A DNA stretch of 58,259 nt from assembly GCA_945952115.1 (NCBI GenBank), contig CAMFHA010000004.1, forward strand, positions 1-58,259, given 5' to 3'. The translations under genes were made by a program, and so were the position numbers. The notes below the pieces were generated by a model. The model saw only the letters and a program-made list of their open reading frames with translations. It searched no databases and was not told the DNA's origin. This stretch comes from an uncultured Legionella sp. GTDB taxonomy: Bacteria > Pseudomonadota > Gammaproteobacteria > Legionellales > Legionellaceae. Position 1 is the first letter of the stretch, and every line of letters starts with the position of its first letter. Positions 28,114-38,394 of the stretch are shown here, in pieces.

Positions 28114-28156
28114 CATACCCAAAATCTCGCATCTTGAAACATTTTGAGTATATACC
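28114..28156. repeat. TATACCC/GGGTATA-type palindromic repeat
   Basis: ATACCCAAAATCTCGCATCT starts at 28115 and continues into a partial complement ending GAGTATATACC. The 27 bases at 28126-28152 recur exactly at 39854-39880, and a diverged inverted copy is at 46104-46140. It lies in the kbl/pcm divergent gap. Confidence 0.8.
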
Positions 28157-28215
28157 TTTTAATAGAGTCTAAATTCCTGCTAAACTTGGCGCAACGCTTT
28201 TAACTGGTAAAAGAA

Positions 28216-28869
28216 ATGAATAATAACAGCGCACGTATTAATATGGTCAAACAACAATTAAGAACTAATGACATTTTGAATGAATCCATTCTTGAATTAT
28301 ATGATTTAGTTCCTCGCCATGAATTTGTGCCTGAACGCTATGCTGCCTTTGCTTATTCAGATATGCAAATTCCTCTTGGTCATGATCAAAGAATGTTAAC
28401 CCCTGTTGAAGAAGGTTTAATTTTACAAGGGCTACAACTCAAAGGCTATGAAACTGTTTTAGAGGTAGGCACCGGCTCTGGTTTTTTTACCGCGTTATTG
28501 AGTAAACTATGTAAAAAAGTAATCAGCGTTGATTATTTTTCAGAATTTACTGCTTCTGCTACAACAAAATTAAAAGCACACCATTGTGATAATGTTGAAT
28601 TAATAACAGGAGATGCTTCACGTGGCTGGTTAGAAAAAGCACCTTATGATGTAATAGTGTTTACAGGATCTCTTGAGCATTTGAATCAAAACCATAAATT
28701 GCAGATTTTACCTGGTGGCAAATTATTTTCTATAGAAGGAAAATCACCTATCATGCAAGCTTATATTCATTCATTAGATCATGAAAATACTTGGACAGAA
28801 TCCCTTCTTTTTGAAACAGATATTCCTGCCCTAATTGATCATTTGAAAGTTAAAGAATTTATTTTCTAG
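28216..28869 (+). CDS. pcm: Protein-L-isoaspartate O-methyltransferase family protein
   Basis: A 217-residue class I SAM methyltransferase of the PCMT family, which repairs isoaspartyl residues. The N-terminal MVKQQLRTNDILNESIL, VPRHEFVPE, the SAM motif VLEVGTGSGFFTALL and GDASRGW are typical. The usual PIGxGQTISQP stretch reads IPLGHDQRMLTP, a divergent substrate loop, so exact activity is less certain. It is the first gene of a tight operon with tolC (10-base gap) and ttcA. The pcm-tolC adjacency recurs in gammaproteobacteria as far as I recall. Confidence 0.85.
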   Translation: MNNNSARINMVKQQLRTNDILNESILELYDLVPRHEFVPERYAAFAYSDMQIPLGHDQRMLTPVEEGLILQGLQLKGYETVLEVGTGSGFFTALLSKLCKKVISVDYFSEFTASATTKLKAHHCDNVELITGDASRGWLEKAPYDVIVFTGSLEHLNQNHKLQILPGGKLFSIEGKSPIMQAYIHSLDHENTWTESLLFETDIPALIDHLKVKEFIF

Positions 28870-28879
28870 GGATGTTGTA

Positions 28880-30244
28880 ATGAAAAAAGCACTGTTTTTC
28901 TGTGTATGGATGGGAGTAGTTACACAGACATTTGCAACTGATTTGATGGATATTTATAAGCAAGCTTTAGAAAATGATACACAATTCAAAACAGCTTATG
29001 ATAATTATATGTCCAGTGCTGAAGCAGTACCTCAAGCTCGAGCAGCTTTATTTCCTCAATTAGGCATTAATACAGCGGTAGGCCGTGACCTCCAAGATGT
29101 AAAAGCTGGAGGGTTTGGAACCAGAATGACCTATAATAGCAATCAATGGCAAGTGACCGCTTCTCAAGCAGTTTTTAATTATCAAGCGTGGGCTCAAGTA
29201 AAGCAAGCACAAGCCTCTGTCAAAGCAGCACAAGCGACTTTTAACGATGCCGCACAAAATTTAATTTTAAGAACAGCCAAAGCTTATTTTGATGTGCTTT
29301 TTGCCAAAGACACCTTAGATTTTGCTGAAGCAAAAAAAAGAGCGAATAAAAGACAATATGAACAAGCAACCCAACGATTCAATGTGGGATTAGATGCTAT
29401 TACTTCCGTCTACGAAGCTAAAGCTGCTTATGATCAATCTATTGCTACTGTTATTTCCTCTCGAAATAATCAAATTAATCAAAGTGAAAATTTAAGAAAA
29501 TTAACTAATCATGTTTATGAAAGCTTAGCAGCATTAAAAAACAGTCAAATTCCTTTGATTAAACCAGAACCAACTGATGTAAATGAATGGATCGATGCTG
29601 GCTTAAAACAGAACTATAATTTACTTTCTGCAAAATATTCTTTAGAAGCCTCGAAAGAAAGTATGAAATCCATTTCTGCTGGAAATTGGCCAGTTTTTTC
29701 AATACAAAGTAATGCGAGTCAAGTGCATAATCAAGCAGATGCAGCCTCTTTTTTTGTACCATCAAGACAAACTCAAGCAGGTATTGCTCTAGCAATGAAT
29801 TTTCCTGTTTTTCAGGGAGGTTTGGTTCAATCACAAACTCGTCAAGCGCAATATAATTTTCAAGCAAGTAGTGAACAATTAGAGCAAGCCTACCGCGAAG
29901 TAGTAGTTAACAGTCGTATTGCTTTTAATACTATTAATGATGGAATAAGTAAGGTTAAAGCAGACCGTCAAACTATTATTTCACAACAAAATTCATTAGA
30001 AAGTACAGAGGCCCAATTTGAAGTAGGTACTCGTACTATGGTCGATGTAGTCAATGCGCAACAAAAGCTTTTTGAAGCACAAGAGCAATTAGCTAATGAT
30101 CAGTACAACTTGATTTATTCTATTTTAACTTTAAAATACCTCACTGGCACTTTAAATGTTGACGATTTAGAACAAGTCAATTCATGGCTAGCAACTACAC
30201 GAATTAATGGATTGCCTCGTAAAAGCAATTTAGCCTCCAAATAA
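28880..30244 (+). CDS. tolC: TolC-family outer-membrane efflux protein
   Basis: A 454-residue outer-membrane channel for type I secretion and multidrug efflux. Signal peptide [18 protein letters not shown]. There are two repeated OEP domains, with helical stretches beginning [17 protein letters not shown] and the mirror [19 protein letters not shown], and the C-terminal [22 protein letters not shown] repeat motif. It carries no lipobox, unlike the RND-linked outer-membrane factor at 38.4 kb, which fits the general-purpose TolC. Confidence 0.93.
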   Translation: MKKALFFCVWMGVVTQTFATDLMDIYKQALENDTQFKTAYDNYMSSAEAVPQARAALFPQLGINTAVGRDLQDVKAGGFGTRMTYNSNQWQVTASQAVFNYQAWAQVKQAQASVKAAQATFNDAAQNLILRTAKAYFDVLFAKDTLDFAEAKKRANKRQYEQATQRFNVGLDAITSVYEAKAAYDQSIATVISSRNNQINQSENLRKLTNHVYESLAALKNSQIPLIKPEPTDVNEWIDAGLKQNYNLLSAKYSLEASKESMKSISAGNWPVFSIQSNASQVHNQADAASFFVPSRQTQAGIALAMNFPVFQGGLVQSQTRQAQYNFQASSEQLEQAYREVVVNSRIAFNTINDGISKVKADRQTIISQQNSLESTEAQFEVGTRTMVDVVNAQQKLFEAQEQLANDQYNLIYSILTLKYLTGTLNVDDLEQVNSWLATTRINGLPRKSNLASK

Positions 30245-30257
30245 TTTAGGTTTTTAT

Positions 30258-31091
30258 ATGTCTTCCGATTCTTCTGCTGTTGAAAAAAAATTACTCCATT
30301 ACACAGGCAAAGCCATTGCGGATTTTAATATGATTCAACGCAATGATAGAGTTATGGTCTGTTTATCAGGAGGCAAAGATTCATTTACCCTGCTTACTAT
30401 TTTAAATCAACTTCGTCGTCGCTCTGGTAATAAATTCGAGCTTTTTGCTTTTACTTTAGATCAAGCACAACCAGGATGGAATGACTCCGCTTTAAAACAA
30501 TGGCTTCATGATCATTCTATTTCTCATGAAATATTAACTCGTGACACTTATAGTATCGTAAAAGAAAAAGTGCCAGAAGGAAAAACTTATTGCTCTTTAT
30601 GCTCTCGTTTACGCCGTGGGATCATTTATCGTTATGCAGAAGAAAATGGTTTTAATAAAATCGCTTTGGGTCATCATCGTGACGATCTTATTCGTACCTT
30701 AATGATGTCACTTCTTTATAATGGGGTAATGAAATCGATGCCGCCAAAATTATTAAGCGATAATAAAAAGCATATTGTAATTCGCCCTCTAACTTATGTA
30801 CAAGAAAAAGATATTATCACTTATGCAAAAGAACAGGCTTTTCCTATTATTCCTTGCAATTTATGTGGTTCACAAGAAAATTTAATGCGCAAAAAAGTAG
30901 CTAAGCTTATCGATCAGCTTGCTTTAGAAAATCCCAAAGTGCCTAGTAATATGCTTCATGCCCTCCAAGGCATTAAACCAAGCCAACTAATGGATCAATC
31001 TTTATGGGATTTTAAAAATTTGGAACAACAGTTAATTAACGCAGAAACAAGGAATGAGGAAGAGCTTTTTACTAGTGAAGAATTACTCTAA
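30258..31091 (+). CDS. ttcA: tRNA 2-thiocytidine(32) synthetase TtcA
   Basis: A 277-residue PP-loop enzyme that thiolates C32 of certain tRNAs using an iron-sulfur cluster and ATP. PP-loop SGGKDS (37-42). Cluster cysteines are in [11 protein letters not shown], and the second CNLCGSQ pair is downstream. GHHRDD is the family motif. The length is a little short of E. coli TtcA (311) at the C-terminus, as in many relatives. 13 bases after tolC, likely the same transcript. Confidence 0.94.
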   Translation: MSSDSSAVEKKLLHYTGKAIADFNMIQRNDRVMVCLSGGKDSFTLLTILNQLRRRSGNKFELFAFTLDQAQPGWNDSALKQWLHDHSISHEILTRDTYSIVKEKVPEGKTYCSLCSRLRRGIIYRYAEENGFNKIALGHHRDDLIRTLMMSLLYNGVMKSMPPKLLSDNKKHIVIRPLTYVQEKDIITYAKEQAFPIIPCNLCGSQENLMRKKVAKLIDQLALENPKVPSNMLHALQGIKPSQLMDQSLWDFKNLEQQLINAETRNEEELFTSEELL

Positions 31092-31515
31092 GAGAATGTG
31101 ACTAAAACTACAAGTTTTTTATAAAATCTTCATCCTGAGCGCAGCCTAATATAACTTTATTAAATCAAAATTAATTTGATTTTAATCAAAAACAGCCTGG
31201 TATATATTCAATCATTTGATAATGCTCTTATAAAATAAGAATTTTAACTGCCTATTCACAAACATATCCACAGAAACTGTGGATATGTCGTATGCACGTA
31301 ATTACCTTACATTTCTCGTTTTAGCCTTATTGCTAAGCAGATCCGACTAAGTTGTAATGAGAAAGTGCATTTTTTTAATCACACCTGAAAGGTTCTGTGA
31401 TAAACTTAACTGTCTTGTTCCTGTGGCAAGAAAATTTTACAACCTGTTTCGAATGTTACACTTAGGATCGAGATAATAAAAATCATAATAAACTGTAAGA
31501 AACAAGGAATTATAA
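31092..31515. other. Intergenic stretch before the SulP-carbonic anhydrase gene
   Basis: No gene is seen in 424 bases. It holds a repeat remnant (GTTTTTTATAAAATC, CATCCTGAGC near 31110-31145), the hairpin at 31262-31288 and the leader of the SulP gene, with AAGGAA just before its ATG. Confidence 0.55.
31262..31288. promoter_or_regulatory. Hairpin with two inverted DnaA-box-like motifs
   Basis: ACATATCCACAG and CTGTGGATATGT form a perfect 12-bp stem with an AAA loop. Each arm contains ATATCCACA, one base from the DnaA consensus TTATCCACA. Function is unknown, possibly an operator. Confidence 0.45.
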
Positions 31516-33825
31516 ATGCTTATAAATACAATCCTTAATCCACGCTTATTTAGAGTTTACAGCAAGCGATATCTTAAGTTTGATCTCGTTGCAGCAATTG
31601 TAGTCTTTCTTGTGGCAATCCCCTTATGTCTAGGTATTGCTTTAGCTTCGGGAGCACCTTTATTTTCAGGCATTTTAAGCGGTATTGTTGGAGGTACTGT
31701 AGTTGGACTTCTTAGCGGCTCTCATGTTAGTGTGAGTGGCCCAGCAGCAGGAATGGCTGCCGTAGTCGTTGCGGCACTGGCTCAATTAGGCGATTTTAAT
31801 ACTTTTTTACTTGCATTAACCTTAGCAGGTATTATTCAAATTATAATAGGAAGCTTAAAAGCCGGATTCGTTGCGGATTATGTTCCAACCAATGTAGTTC
31901 AAGGCCTTCTTTGCGCCATTGGTATTTTATTAATTATTAAACAATTACCTCTAGCATTCACCTTATCTTCTGATTTTAATGAGTTAAAAACTCATTTATT
32001 AGAGACTACAGAAAGTTTATCGATAAGTCCTATTTTAGCGTTGACCCATCATTTGAATTCTGGTGCAATGCTTATTACTTTTGTTTCTTTATCACTTCTT
32101 ATTTATTTTGATATAACTAAAAATAAAATCTTGAAAGAAATCCCTGCGCCTATTTTAGTAGTTATTGCAGGAATTCTTTTAAACGAATTATTTATTTGGA
32201 CTAACTCTCCAATGGTACAAAACTCACCACAACTGGTAAATATCCCCACTACAGACAGCTTACATGAGTTTTTTAGTCAACTTGAATATCCTAAGTGGGA
32301 TGCATGGGTTAATCCAAAAATTTATTTATATGCCTTTATAATTGCCACTGTTGCTTCTTTAGAAACATTACTCAATCTAAAAGCAGGTGAAAAATTAGAT
32401 AAACTAAAAAGACATAGTTCGTCCAATCAAGAATTATTAGCTCAAGGTTGTGGTAATTTAATAGCTGGTCTTATTGGTGGAATTCCCATTACCTCAGTAA
32501 TTGTACGTACTTCTATCAATATTCAAGCAGGCTCTAAAACTAAGATAGCCAGTATTTTTCATGGTCTATTTATCTTATTAGCAGTAATGCTCATCCCTGA
32601 AGCCTTAAATAAAATTCCTCTTTCCTCTCTAGCCGCTATCTTAATTTACACGGGTTATAAACTGAATAAACCCAGTATCTACACGAGTATTTATTCACAA
32701 GGTTTAGATCGATTTATTCCTTTTATAGTGACAGTAATTAGTATCATTAGCTTTAATTTGTTAACAGGTATTCTTATTGGTCTAACAGTGAGTTTCTTTT
32801 ATATTTTAAAATCAAACAGCCAAGCGCGGATTGATATTTACAAAGAAATGTATCCTACAGGCGAAACAAGTAGATTAGTTTTACCGCAACAAATGACCTT
32901 TTTAAATAAAGGGGCTTTAGTTGCTGAATTAGACTCTATTCCTAAACACTCTCAACTGATTATTGATGCCCGTTATACTCAATATATCGATAAAGAAATT
33001 CTCGAAGTACTAAAAGAATTTAAAGAAGAAGCCGGAAATAAACATATTGCTTTAAATATTATTGGATTAGAAGACAGTTATAAAATTCATAACTATATTG
33101 ATTTTATTACTGTCACTACGTATGACGTACAAGCTAACCTATCCCCTGCCGATGTATTGAAGGTATTATATGAAGGCAATCAACGTTTCTTAAAGGATAC
33201 TCGCATTCATCGTTCCAATCGTACTGATATTCGATATACTGCAAAGCAACAACACCCTATTGCTGTAGTTTTAGGATGTATTGATTCTCGAGTTCCTGTA
33301 GAAACTATTTTTGATATGACTTTTGGTGATCTATTTTGTATTCGAATTGCAGGTAACGTAGTGAATAACGATATTCTTGCAAGTATTGAATATGCCTGTA
33401 ATGTAGTAGGAGCAAAATTAATAGTGGTTCTTGGGCATACTCGCTGTGGTGCAATTCAATCAGCATGTGATGGAATTGAAAAAGGTCATATTACTGAGCT
33501 GTTAAGCAAGATTCAACCTGCAGTGCAAGCGGAGCAACATACAAAAGAAGAGCGAAACGGTAACAATGTAGGTTTTGTTTCTCAGGTAACTCAATTGAAT
33601 GTAGCTAACACTTTAAAAAATATTTACTTACAAAGCGATATTTTAAAAGAAATGATCGATAATGACGAAATTGGCATGGTAGGCGCGCTTTATGATGTTC
33701 ACAGCGGAATTGTGAAATGTAAAGATTATGAACAAGAAATCAAAGATCTAGGTGAAAAAGCACAACAAACCCTTGCTGAAAAATTAAGTAAAGTTATTAA
33801 AGAGGCTCTTATTAATGAGCAATAA
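31516..33825 (+). CDS. SulP-family transporter fused to a beta-carbonic anhydrase
   Basis: A 769-residue fusion. Residues about 1-430 are a SulP anion transporter with 10-12 membrane segments; AIPLCLGIALASGAPLFSG and SVSGPAAGMAAVV are typical. Residues about 440-545 look like a STAS-type domain (LIIDARYTQYID). Residues about 550-760 are a beta-class carbonic anhydrase with zinc ligands Cys588, His641, Cys644 and the Asp590-Arg592 pair (GCIDSR, GHTRCG). The natural reading is bicarbonate uptake or CO2/HCO3- interconversion at the membrane. Such fusions are known from other bacteria. Monocistronic. Confidence 0.92.
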   Translation: MLINTILNPRLFRVYSKRYLKFDLVAAIVVFLVAIPLCLGIALASGAPLFSGILSGIVGGTVVGLLSGSHVSVSGPAAGMAAVVVAALAQLGDFNTFLLALTLAGIIQIIIGSLKAGFVADYVPTNVVQGLLCAIGILLIIKQLPLAFTLSSDFNELKTHLLETTESLSISPILALTHHLNSGAMLITFVSLSLLIYFDITKNKILKEIPAPILVVIAGILLNELFIWTNSPMVQNSPQLVNIPTTDSLHEFFSQLEYPKWDAWVNPKIYLYAFIIATVASLETLLNLKAGEKLDKLKRHSSSNQELLAQGCGNLIAGLIGGIPITSVIVRTSINIQAGSKTKIASIFHGLFILLAVMLIPEALNKIPLSSLAAILIYTGYKLNKPSIYTSIYSQGLDRFIPFIVTVISIISFNLLTGILIGLTVSFFYILKSNSQARIDIYKEMYPTGETSRLVLPQQMTFLNKGALVAELDSIPKHSQLIIDARYTQYIDKEILEVLKEFKEEAGNKHIALNIIGLEDSYKIHNYIDFITVTTYDVQANLSPADVLKVLYEGNQRFLKDTRIHRSNRTDIRYTAKQQHPIAVVLGCIDSRVPVETIFDMTFGDLFCIRIAGNVVNNDILASIEYACNVVGAKLIVVLGHTRCGAIQSACDGIEKGHITELLSKIQPAVQAEQHTKEERNGNNVGFVSQVTQLNVANTLKNIYLQSDILKEMIDNDEIGMVGALYDVHSGIVKCKDYEQEIKDLGEKAQQTLAEKLSKVIKEALINEQ

Positions 33826-34127
33826 ATTTGGATAAACAGAGTATACGATTTTAAGTACGTTTTTTTATAAGCTCATCATCCTGCGCTAAGCGCAGGATGA
33901 TGAGTAGCAAAGAAAAACCATAGTTTTAATCGCACCAATAAACAGTCAGGGTAAACGCATACTTCGTTCGCAATGACGACAGTTTGCGGGAAATTTTCAT
34001 AGCATGAGTTTACCCTGAATAAACAGTTGCTAAATTTTAGAATTTAGTTAATGATATTAACATAACGAAGTATAAAACTGTGATTAACACTACGGTTTTT
34101 CTAAGAAGATAACTCAAAATTTGCTTT
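33826..34127. other. Intergenic stretch with two hairpin elements
   Basis: This gap of 302 bases has no gene. A large inverted repeat at 33847-33932 encloses the perfect hairpin at 33872-33904. A second pair, TCAGGGTAAAC near 33946 and GTTTACCCTGA at 34008-34018, encloses TTCGTTCGCAATGACG. A further GTGATTAACACTACGG near 34080 resembles the arm of the first element. Confidence 0.6.
33872..33904. repeat. Perfect hairpin within a longer inverted repeat
   Basis: CTCATCATCCTGCGC (33872-33886) pairs with GCGCAGGATGATGAG (33890-33904) around TAA. It is extended by imperfect arms to 33847 and 33932. It may end the SulP transcript, but it has no downstream U-run. The CATCCTG stretch is the same as in repeats at 7.07 and 31.13 kb. 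Confidence 0.7.
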
Positions 34128-35303
34128 ATGGACATCAATACATTGATTGGACGCTGGAAAATTCGCTATAAAAAACTTTCTTTATTTCAAAAAAAACGTC
34201 TAAAATTTTTTGCTTCACTGTTGCTGATTCTCTTACTTATTATGCTCACATGCTGCATGATTATTGTAGATAAGCATAAAAAAATAAAACCTCCGCCTTT
34301 ACTAGTTCGTAAAAATGATACGATTATTATCCCAAAAGACTCCTCATTACGATCACACATGGATATTCAAACTATTCGTTTATCCAATGCTCCACGAATT
34401 GTAAGCTTTCCAGGTGTAGTTGAAGCCGATCCTGCTTTAACTATTAATATATTGCCTTCTCAAACAGGTCATTTAGAGCATTTAGAAGTCACGTTAGGTG
34501 AGGAAGTAAAAAAAGGACAAACATTAGCTTTATTGCAATCCTCAGGTTTAGCTCAAGCATATACAGATAAAATTAAAGCTCAAGCTGCATTAAAACTCAC
34601 TGAAGAAGCCTTACAACGTGCAAAAAAAGTCAATCATGTAGGCGCCAATGCTATAAAAGATATTGAGCAAATGCAAAATAATTACATTCAAGCTCATGCT
34701 GAAATGACTCGAGCTCGGGCAACACTTCAGTCGCTAGGTGCTCATCAAGAAAGTCAGCTTCAAATCAAAGCACCTATAGACGGCAAAATAATCGCAATGA
34801 ATTACGGACAAGGCTCATACATTAATGATCCAACTATTGCTTTATTTACCTTGTCCAATATCAGTTCAGTATGGGTCACTGCATGTATTCCAGAATATAT
34901 GATTGCTTCAGTAGCTCAAAATCAAAATGTACACGTCACTTTGGCGGCCTACCCTAATCAATACTGGAAAGGTAAAATTACCTTTATTAATAATATAATT
35001 GATCCAGATACTCGTTGTAATAAATCTCGAATTTCTTTAGTTAATAGCGATAATAAATTGCAACCCAATATGTTTGCGACAGTACATACTCAAATTCCGC
35101 AAAGCAAAGAAATTATGATCCCACTATCTGCTATCTTTATGAATAATGACAATACTTCAGTTTTTATTGAAACTGCTCCTTGGGTTTTTAAACGACGTGC
35201 TGTTGTATTAGGAACTGAGGAAGGAAACAATGTACGTATTACCTCTGGGTTAAAGGCAGGAGAGCGCATTGCTGTAGCAGGGGGAATACTTGTCAATGAT
35301 TGA
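34128..35303 (+). CDS. RND efflux periplasmic adaptor (CzcB/CusB-like)
   Basis: A 391-residue membrane-fusion protein. There is one N-terminal membrane segment (about 23-47, FFASLLLILLLIMLTCCMII). The lipoyl half-motifs VTLGEEVKKGQTLALLQS and LQIKAPIDGKIIAMN flank a helical hairpin, then a beta-barrel region (VWVTACIPEYMIASV) and a C-terminal membrane-proximal domain. It bridges the RND pump to the outer-membrane factor. It overlaps the RND gene by 8 bases. The order adaptor-RND-outer membrane factor and the pump type suggest cation export, perhaps like the Legionella Hel system, but metal-binding N-terminal Met/His clusters are not seen. Confidence 0.9.
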   Translation: MDINTLIGRWKIRYKKLSLFQKKRLKFFASLLLILLLIMLTCCMIIVDKHKKIKPPPLLVRKNDTIIIPKDSSLRSHMDIQTIRLSNAPRIVSFPGVVEADPALTINILPSQTGHLEHLEVTLGEEVKKGQTLALLQSSGLAQAYTDKIKAQAALKLTEEALQRAKKVNHVGANAIKDIEQMQNNYIQAHAEMTRARATLQSLGAHQESQLQIKAPIDGKIIAMNYGQGSYINDPTIALFTLSNISSVWVTACIPEYMIASVAQNQNVHVTLAAYPNQYWKGKITFINNIIDPDTRCNKSRISLVNSDNKLQPNMFATVHTQIPQSKEIMIPLSAIFMNNDNTSVFIETAPWVFKRRAVVLGTEEGNNVRITSGLKAGERIAVAGGILVND

Positions 35304-38300
35304 TAAGTTTATTGCTCAATGTTTTCGTTTACGTCATATAGTTTGGGGCGCTACTCTATTGATTGGAGTTTATGGTTATATTTCATGCACTCAAATGACA
35401 ATAGAAGCCTATCCGGAGCTTGATGATGTGACAGTTTCCGTTACAACTCAAGTTCCTGGATTAGCTGCTGAAGAAATAGAACAACAAATCACCATACCTC
35501 TAGAAAGAGCTTTAGTCAGCATTCCTCAAGTATCAGTTTTACGCTCTAGCAGCACCTTTGCCCTATCCTTAATTACTATGGTTTTTAAAGATGGAGCTGG
35601 TGAATACTTTGCTCGAGAACAAGTTTTTCAAACCTTAAGCCAAGTTCCTCTCCCTCCTGGTGTTCAACCGTCAATTGCGCCATTAACAGGGTCTGGTGGC
35701 GAAATTTATCGTTATACTTTAGAGTCCAATACTAAAACGCTTATGGAATTATCAGAAATCCAACGTTGGATAGTGATGCCTGCTTTTAAACAGGTTCCGG
35801 GTATTGCAGATGTAAATAATTTTGGTGGTTTCACTAAAGAATTTCAATTGATAATCAATCCTCAACGATTACGAAGTTATAATTTGGCTTTAACTGATGT
35901 AATCAATGCAATTAATAATAATACTTCTTATGCTGGAGGTGGGTGTGTCTCACGTGGTGAGCAAAGCTATATTATAAGAGGTATAGGACAAATACATACT
36001 CTAAAAGAACTTGGGGAAGTAGTGGTCACACAATACCAAGGAACTCCTATATTAGTTCGTGATCTTGGACAATTACAATTTGGACATCAAGAACGAGAAG
36101 GTATTTTAGGCAAAAACCATAATCCCGATACGATTGAAGGGATTGTATTGATGAGAAAAGGAGAAAACGCTGGCAAGATTTTAGAAAGTCTGCATGCAGA
36201 AATAGATAAATTACAACAACAATTAAATGCAATGGATGTGCGCATTGTACCTTATATTGATCGTGATGATCTTGTACAATTAACTGTTGATAAAATAACT
36301 CATACCGTCCTTGAAGGGATTATTGTTGTCTGCTTAGTGCTCATATTATTTCTTGGAAATGTTCGTTGTGCAGTGGTTGTTACTGTTGCTATTCCCTCAG
36401 CACTTGTTGCAGTATTTATTTTTATGAATCTCACCCAGATGCCTGCTAATTTATTTTCTTTAGGCGCTATTGATTTTGGTGTAATTGTTGATGGTGCTAT
36501 TGTTGTTATGGAAGCCATTCTACGTCGCAGAGAAGAGTTTCCTGGCAAGATACTCTCACCAGAAGACACCTTGAATGCAACACGACAGGTGGCTCGCCCT
36601 ATTTTTTTTGCTACTTTAATTATTATCTCTGCTTATCTTCCTTTATTTGCCTTTGAACACGCAGAGGGTAAATTATTTACTCCTATGGCATACACCGTCA
36701 GTTTTGCTTTATTAGGTGCATTAATATGTTCATTCGTACTTATTCCAGGCTTAGCTTATACTGCATTGCGTCAACCACAAAAAATACATAAAAATCACCT
36801 CTTACTCCGGTTAACCAATCATTATCAAATCGCTTTGCGTAATTTACTCAAAAAACCTGTTATTGCTTATGCTTTGGGAATAGTGACTTTAGTTCTAGTT
36901 ATTATCCTTGGCACAACCGCGGGACGCGAATTTTTGCCAGAGCTAGATGAAGGTGCGCTTTGGTTGCAAGTCGAAATGCCATCAGGGCTTGCTTTAGAAA
37001 AAGCAGATAAAATGGCCAGCCAACTACGCGATACGCTGCTAAGCTATCCTGAAGTGTCTTATGTAGTGACTCAATTAGGACGCAGCGATGAGGGTACAGA
37101 TCCTTGGACGCCCTCTCATATTGAAATGCCTGTAGGTTTAAAGCCTTATGCAGAATGGCCAGATAAGGAATCCAAACAAGAATTTATTACTAGGCTTATC
37201 CAACAATTTGCAAAAATGCCAGGGTATTCTATAGGAATTACTCAACCTATTGTTGATGGGGTAAATGATGTCATTGGTGGCGCTCATAGCCCGCTTGCCT
37301 TACGCATTTATGGTACAGACCTTCGTGAATGCCGCCGCATTGGTAACGAAATTGTTGCTGTATTAAATACAATTAAAGGCACTGCATTAGCTTCTTTGTT
37401 TCAACAGCCACCAATTCCTCAAATTACTATTAAAATTGATCGAGATAAAATAGCACGATATGGGATTAATGTAGCCGATGTAACTAATTTAATCCAAACA
37501 GGCCTTAATGGCTCACCAGTAACCACTATTTATGTAGACAACCGCAGTTATAGCGCCACAGCACGTTTTCCAAAATCAGATAAAAGCAGCACTCAAGCTT
37601 TAGGTAATTTATTTGTTAATAGTGCCACGGGAGCGAAAATACCTTTGGCAGAACTAGCTACTTTGGAATACAAAACAGGCGAAAGCAATATTTCTCATGA
37701 AAGAGGACATCGGCAAATTACTGTACGCATGGATAATCGTGGACGTGATTTAACCTCTTATCTTAATGAAGCTAAATACCGCATCAATAAAGAAGTGCAT
37801 TTTGATCCTAAAAAATACCATTTGGAATGGGCCGGCCAATTTGAAAGCCAAGAACGTGCTGAAAAAAGACTAGTTTATATTTTAGGTATTATGCTAATAC
37901 TTATAGGTTTGCTCTTATTTTTTGAATTCCAAAAGCTGCATTTGGTTCTTTTGATTTTAGGGGTAGTCCCTATGGCTACTTTAGGCGGATTGATTACACT
38001 TCACTTGACTGGAGAAACCATAAATGTAGCAACTGCAGTTGGATTCATCGCTCTTTTTGGCGTTTCAATACAAAATGCAATCATTATGATTTCTAATATC
38101 CGGCGTATACGCACTAAGAATAAATCATTAAGCCGTGCAGTAGTTAATGGCGCCACAGAACGACTTCGTCCAGTACTTATGACAGCTACAGTTGCTTCGT
38201 TCGGGATGCTTCCTGCTGCTCTTGCAACGGGTGTAGGAACCGATGTGCAACGCGGACTAGCTACTGTAATTGTTGGAGGACTCGCTGTATCTACTTTGCT

Positions 38301-38394
38301 AACTTTGTTTATTTTACCCACTTATTATTACAGTTTAACGCTCTTTATTGAGTATGGTATTAAAAGATTACATCATTGGAGGGAGAAGCGATGA
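35296..38394 (+). CDS. Heavy-metal-type RND efflux pump (CzcA/CusA family)
   Basis: A 1032-residue inner-membrane proton antiporter with the classic two-fold layout: TM1, large periplasmic loop, TM2-6, TM7, second loop, TM8-12. The transmembrane motif DFGVIVDGAIVVMEAILRR carries the Asp-Asp-Glu set typical of metal-exporting RND pumps. The N-terminal region (EAYPELDDVTVSVTTQVPGLAAEEIEQQIT) is also of the CzcA/HME kind. The methionines expected in the CusA copper site were not located. The start is ATG 35296, overlapping the adaptor stop. The earlier TTG at 35290 is not needed. The stop overlaps the next start (ATGA). Confidence 0.92.
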   Translation: MIDKFIAQCFRLRHIVWGATLLIGVYGYISCTQMTIEAYPELDDVTVSVTTQVPGLAAEEIEQQITIPLERALVSIPQVSVLRSSSTFALSLITMVFKDGAGEYFAREQVFQTLSQVPLPPGVQPSIAPLTGSGGEIYRYTLESNTKTLMELSEIQRWIVMPAFKQVPGIADVNNFGGFTKEFQLIINPQRLRSYNLALTDVINAINNNTSYAGGGCVSRGEQSYIIRGIGQIHTLKELGEVVVTQYQGTPILVRDLGQLQFGHQEREGILGKNHNPDTIEGIVLMRKGENAGKILESLHAEIDKLQQQLNAMDVRIVPYIDRDDLVQLTVDKITHTVLEGIIVVCLVLILFLGNVRCAVVVTVAIPSALVAVFIFMNLTQMPANLFSLGAIDFGVIVDGAIVVMEAILRRREEFPGKILSPEDTLNATRQVARPIFFATLIIISAYLPLFAFEHAEGKLFTPMAYTVSFALLGALICSFVLIPGLAYTALRQPQKIHKNHLLLRLTNHYQIALRNLLKKPVIAYALGIVTLVLVIILGTTAGREFLPELDEGALWLQVEMPSGLALEKADKMASQLRDTLLSYPEVSYVVTQLGRSDEGTDPWTPSHIEMPVGLKPYAEWPDKESKQEFITRLIQQFAKMPGYSIGITQPIVDGVNDVIGGAHSPLALRIYGTDLRECRRIGNEIVAVLNTIKGTALASLFQQPPIPQITIKIDRDKIARYGINVADVTNLIQTGLNGSPVTTIYVDNRSYSATARFPKSDKSSTQALGNLFVNSATGAKIPLAELATLEYKTGESNISHERGHRQITVRMDNRGRDLTSYLNEAKYRINKEVHFDPKKYHLEWAGQFESQERAEKRLVYILGIMLILIGLLLFFEFQKLHLVLLILGVVPMATLGGLITLHLTGETINVATAVGFIALFGVSIQNAIIMISNIRRIRTKNKSLSRAVVNGATERLRPVLMTATVASFGMLPAALATGVGTDVQRGLATVIVGGLAVSTLLTLFILPTYYYSLTLFIEYGIKRLHHWREKR

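Noticed and set aside
38001..38321. 106-codon antisense frame in the RND pump
   Set aside because: Lies wholly within the conserved C-terminal membrane part of the pump gene.
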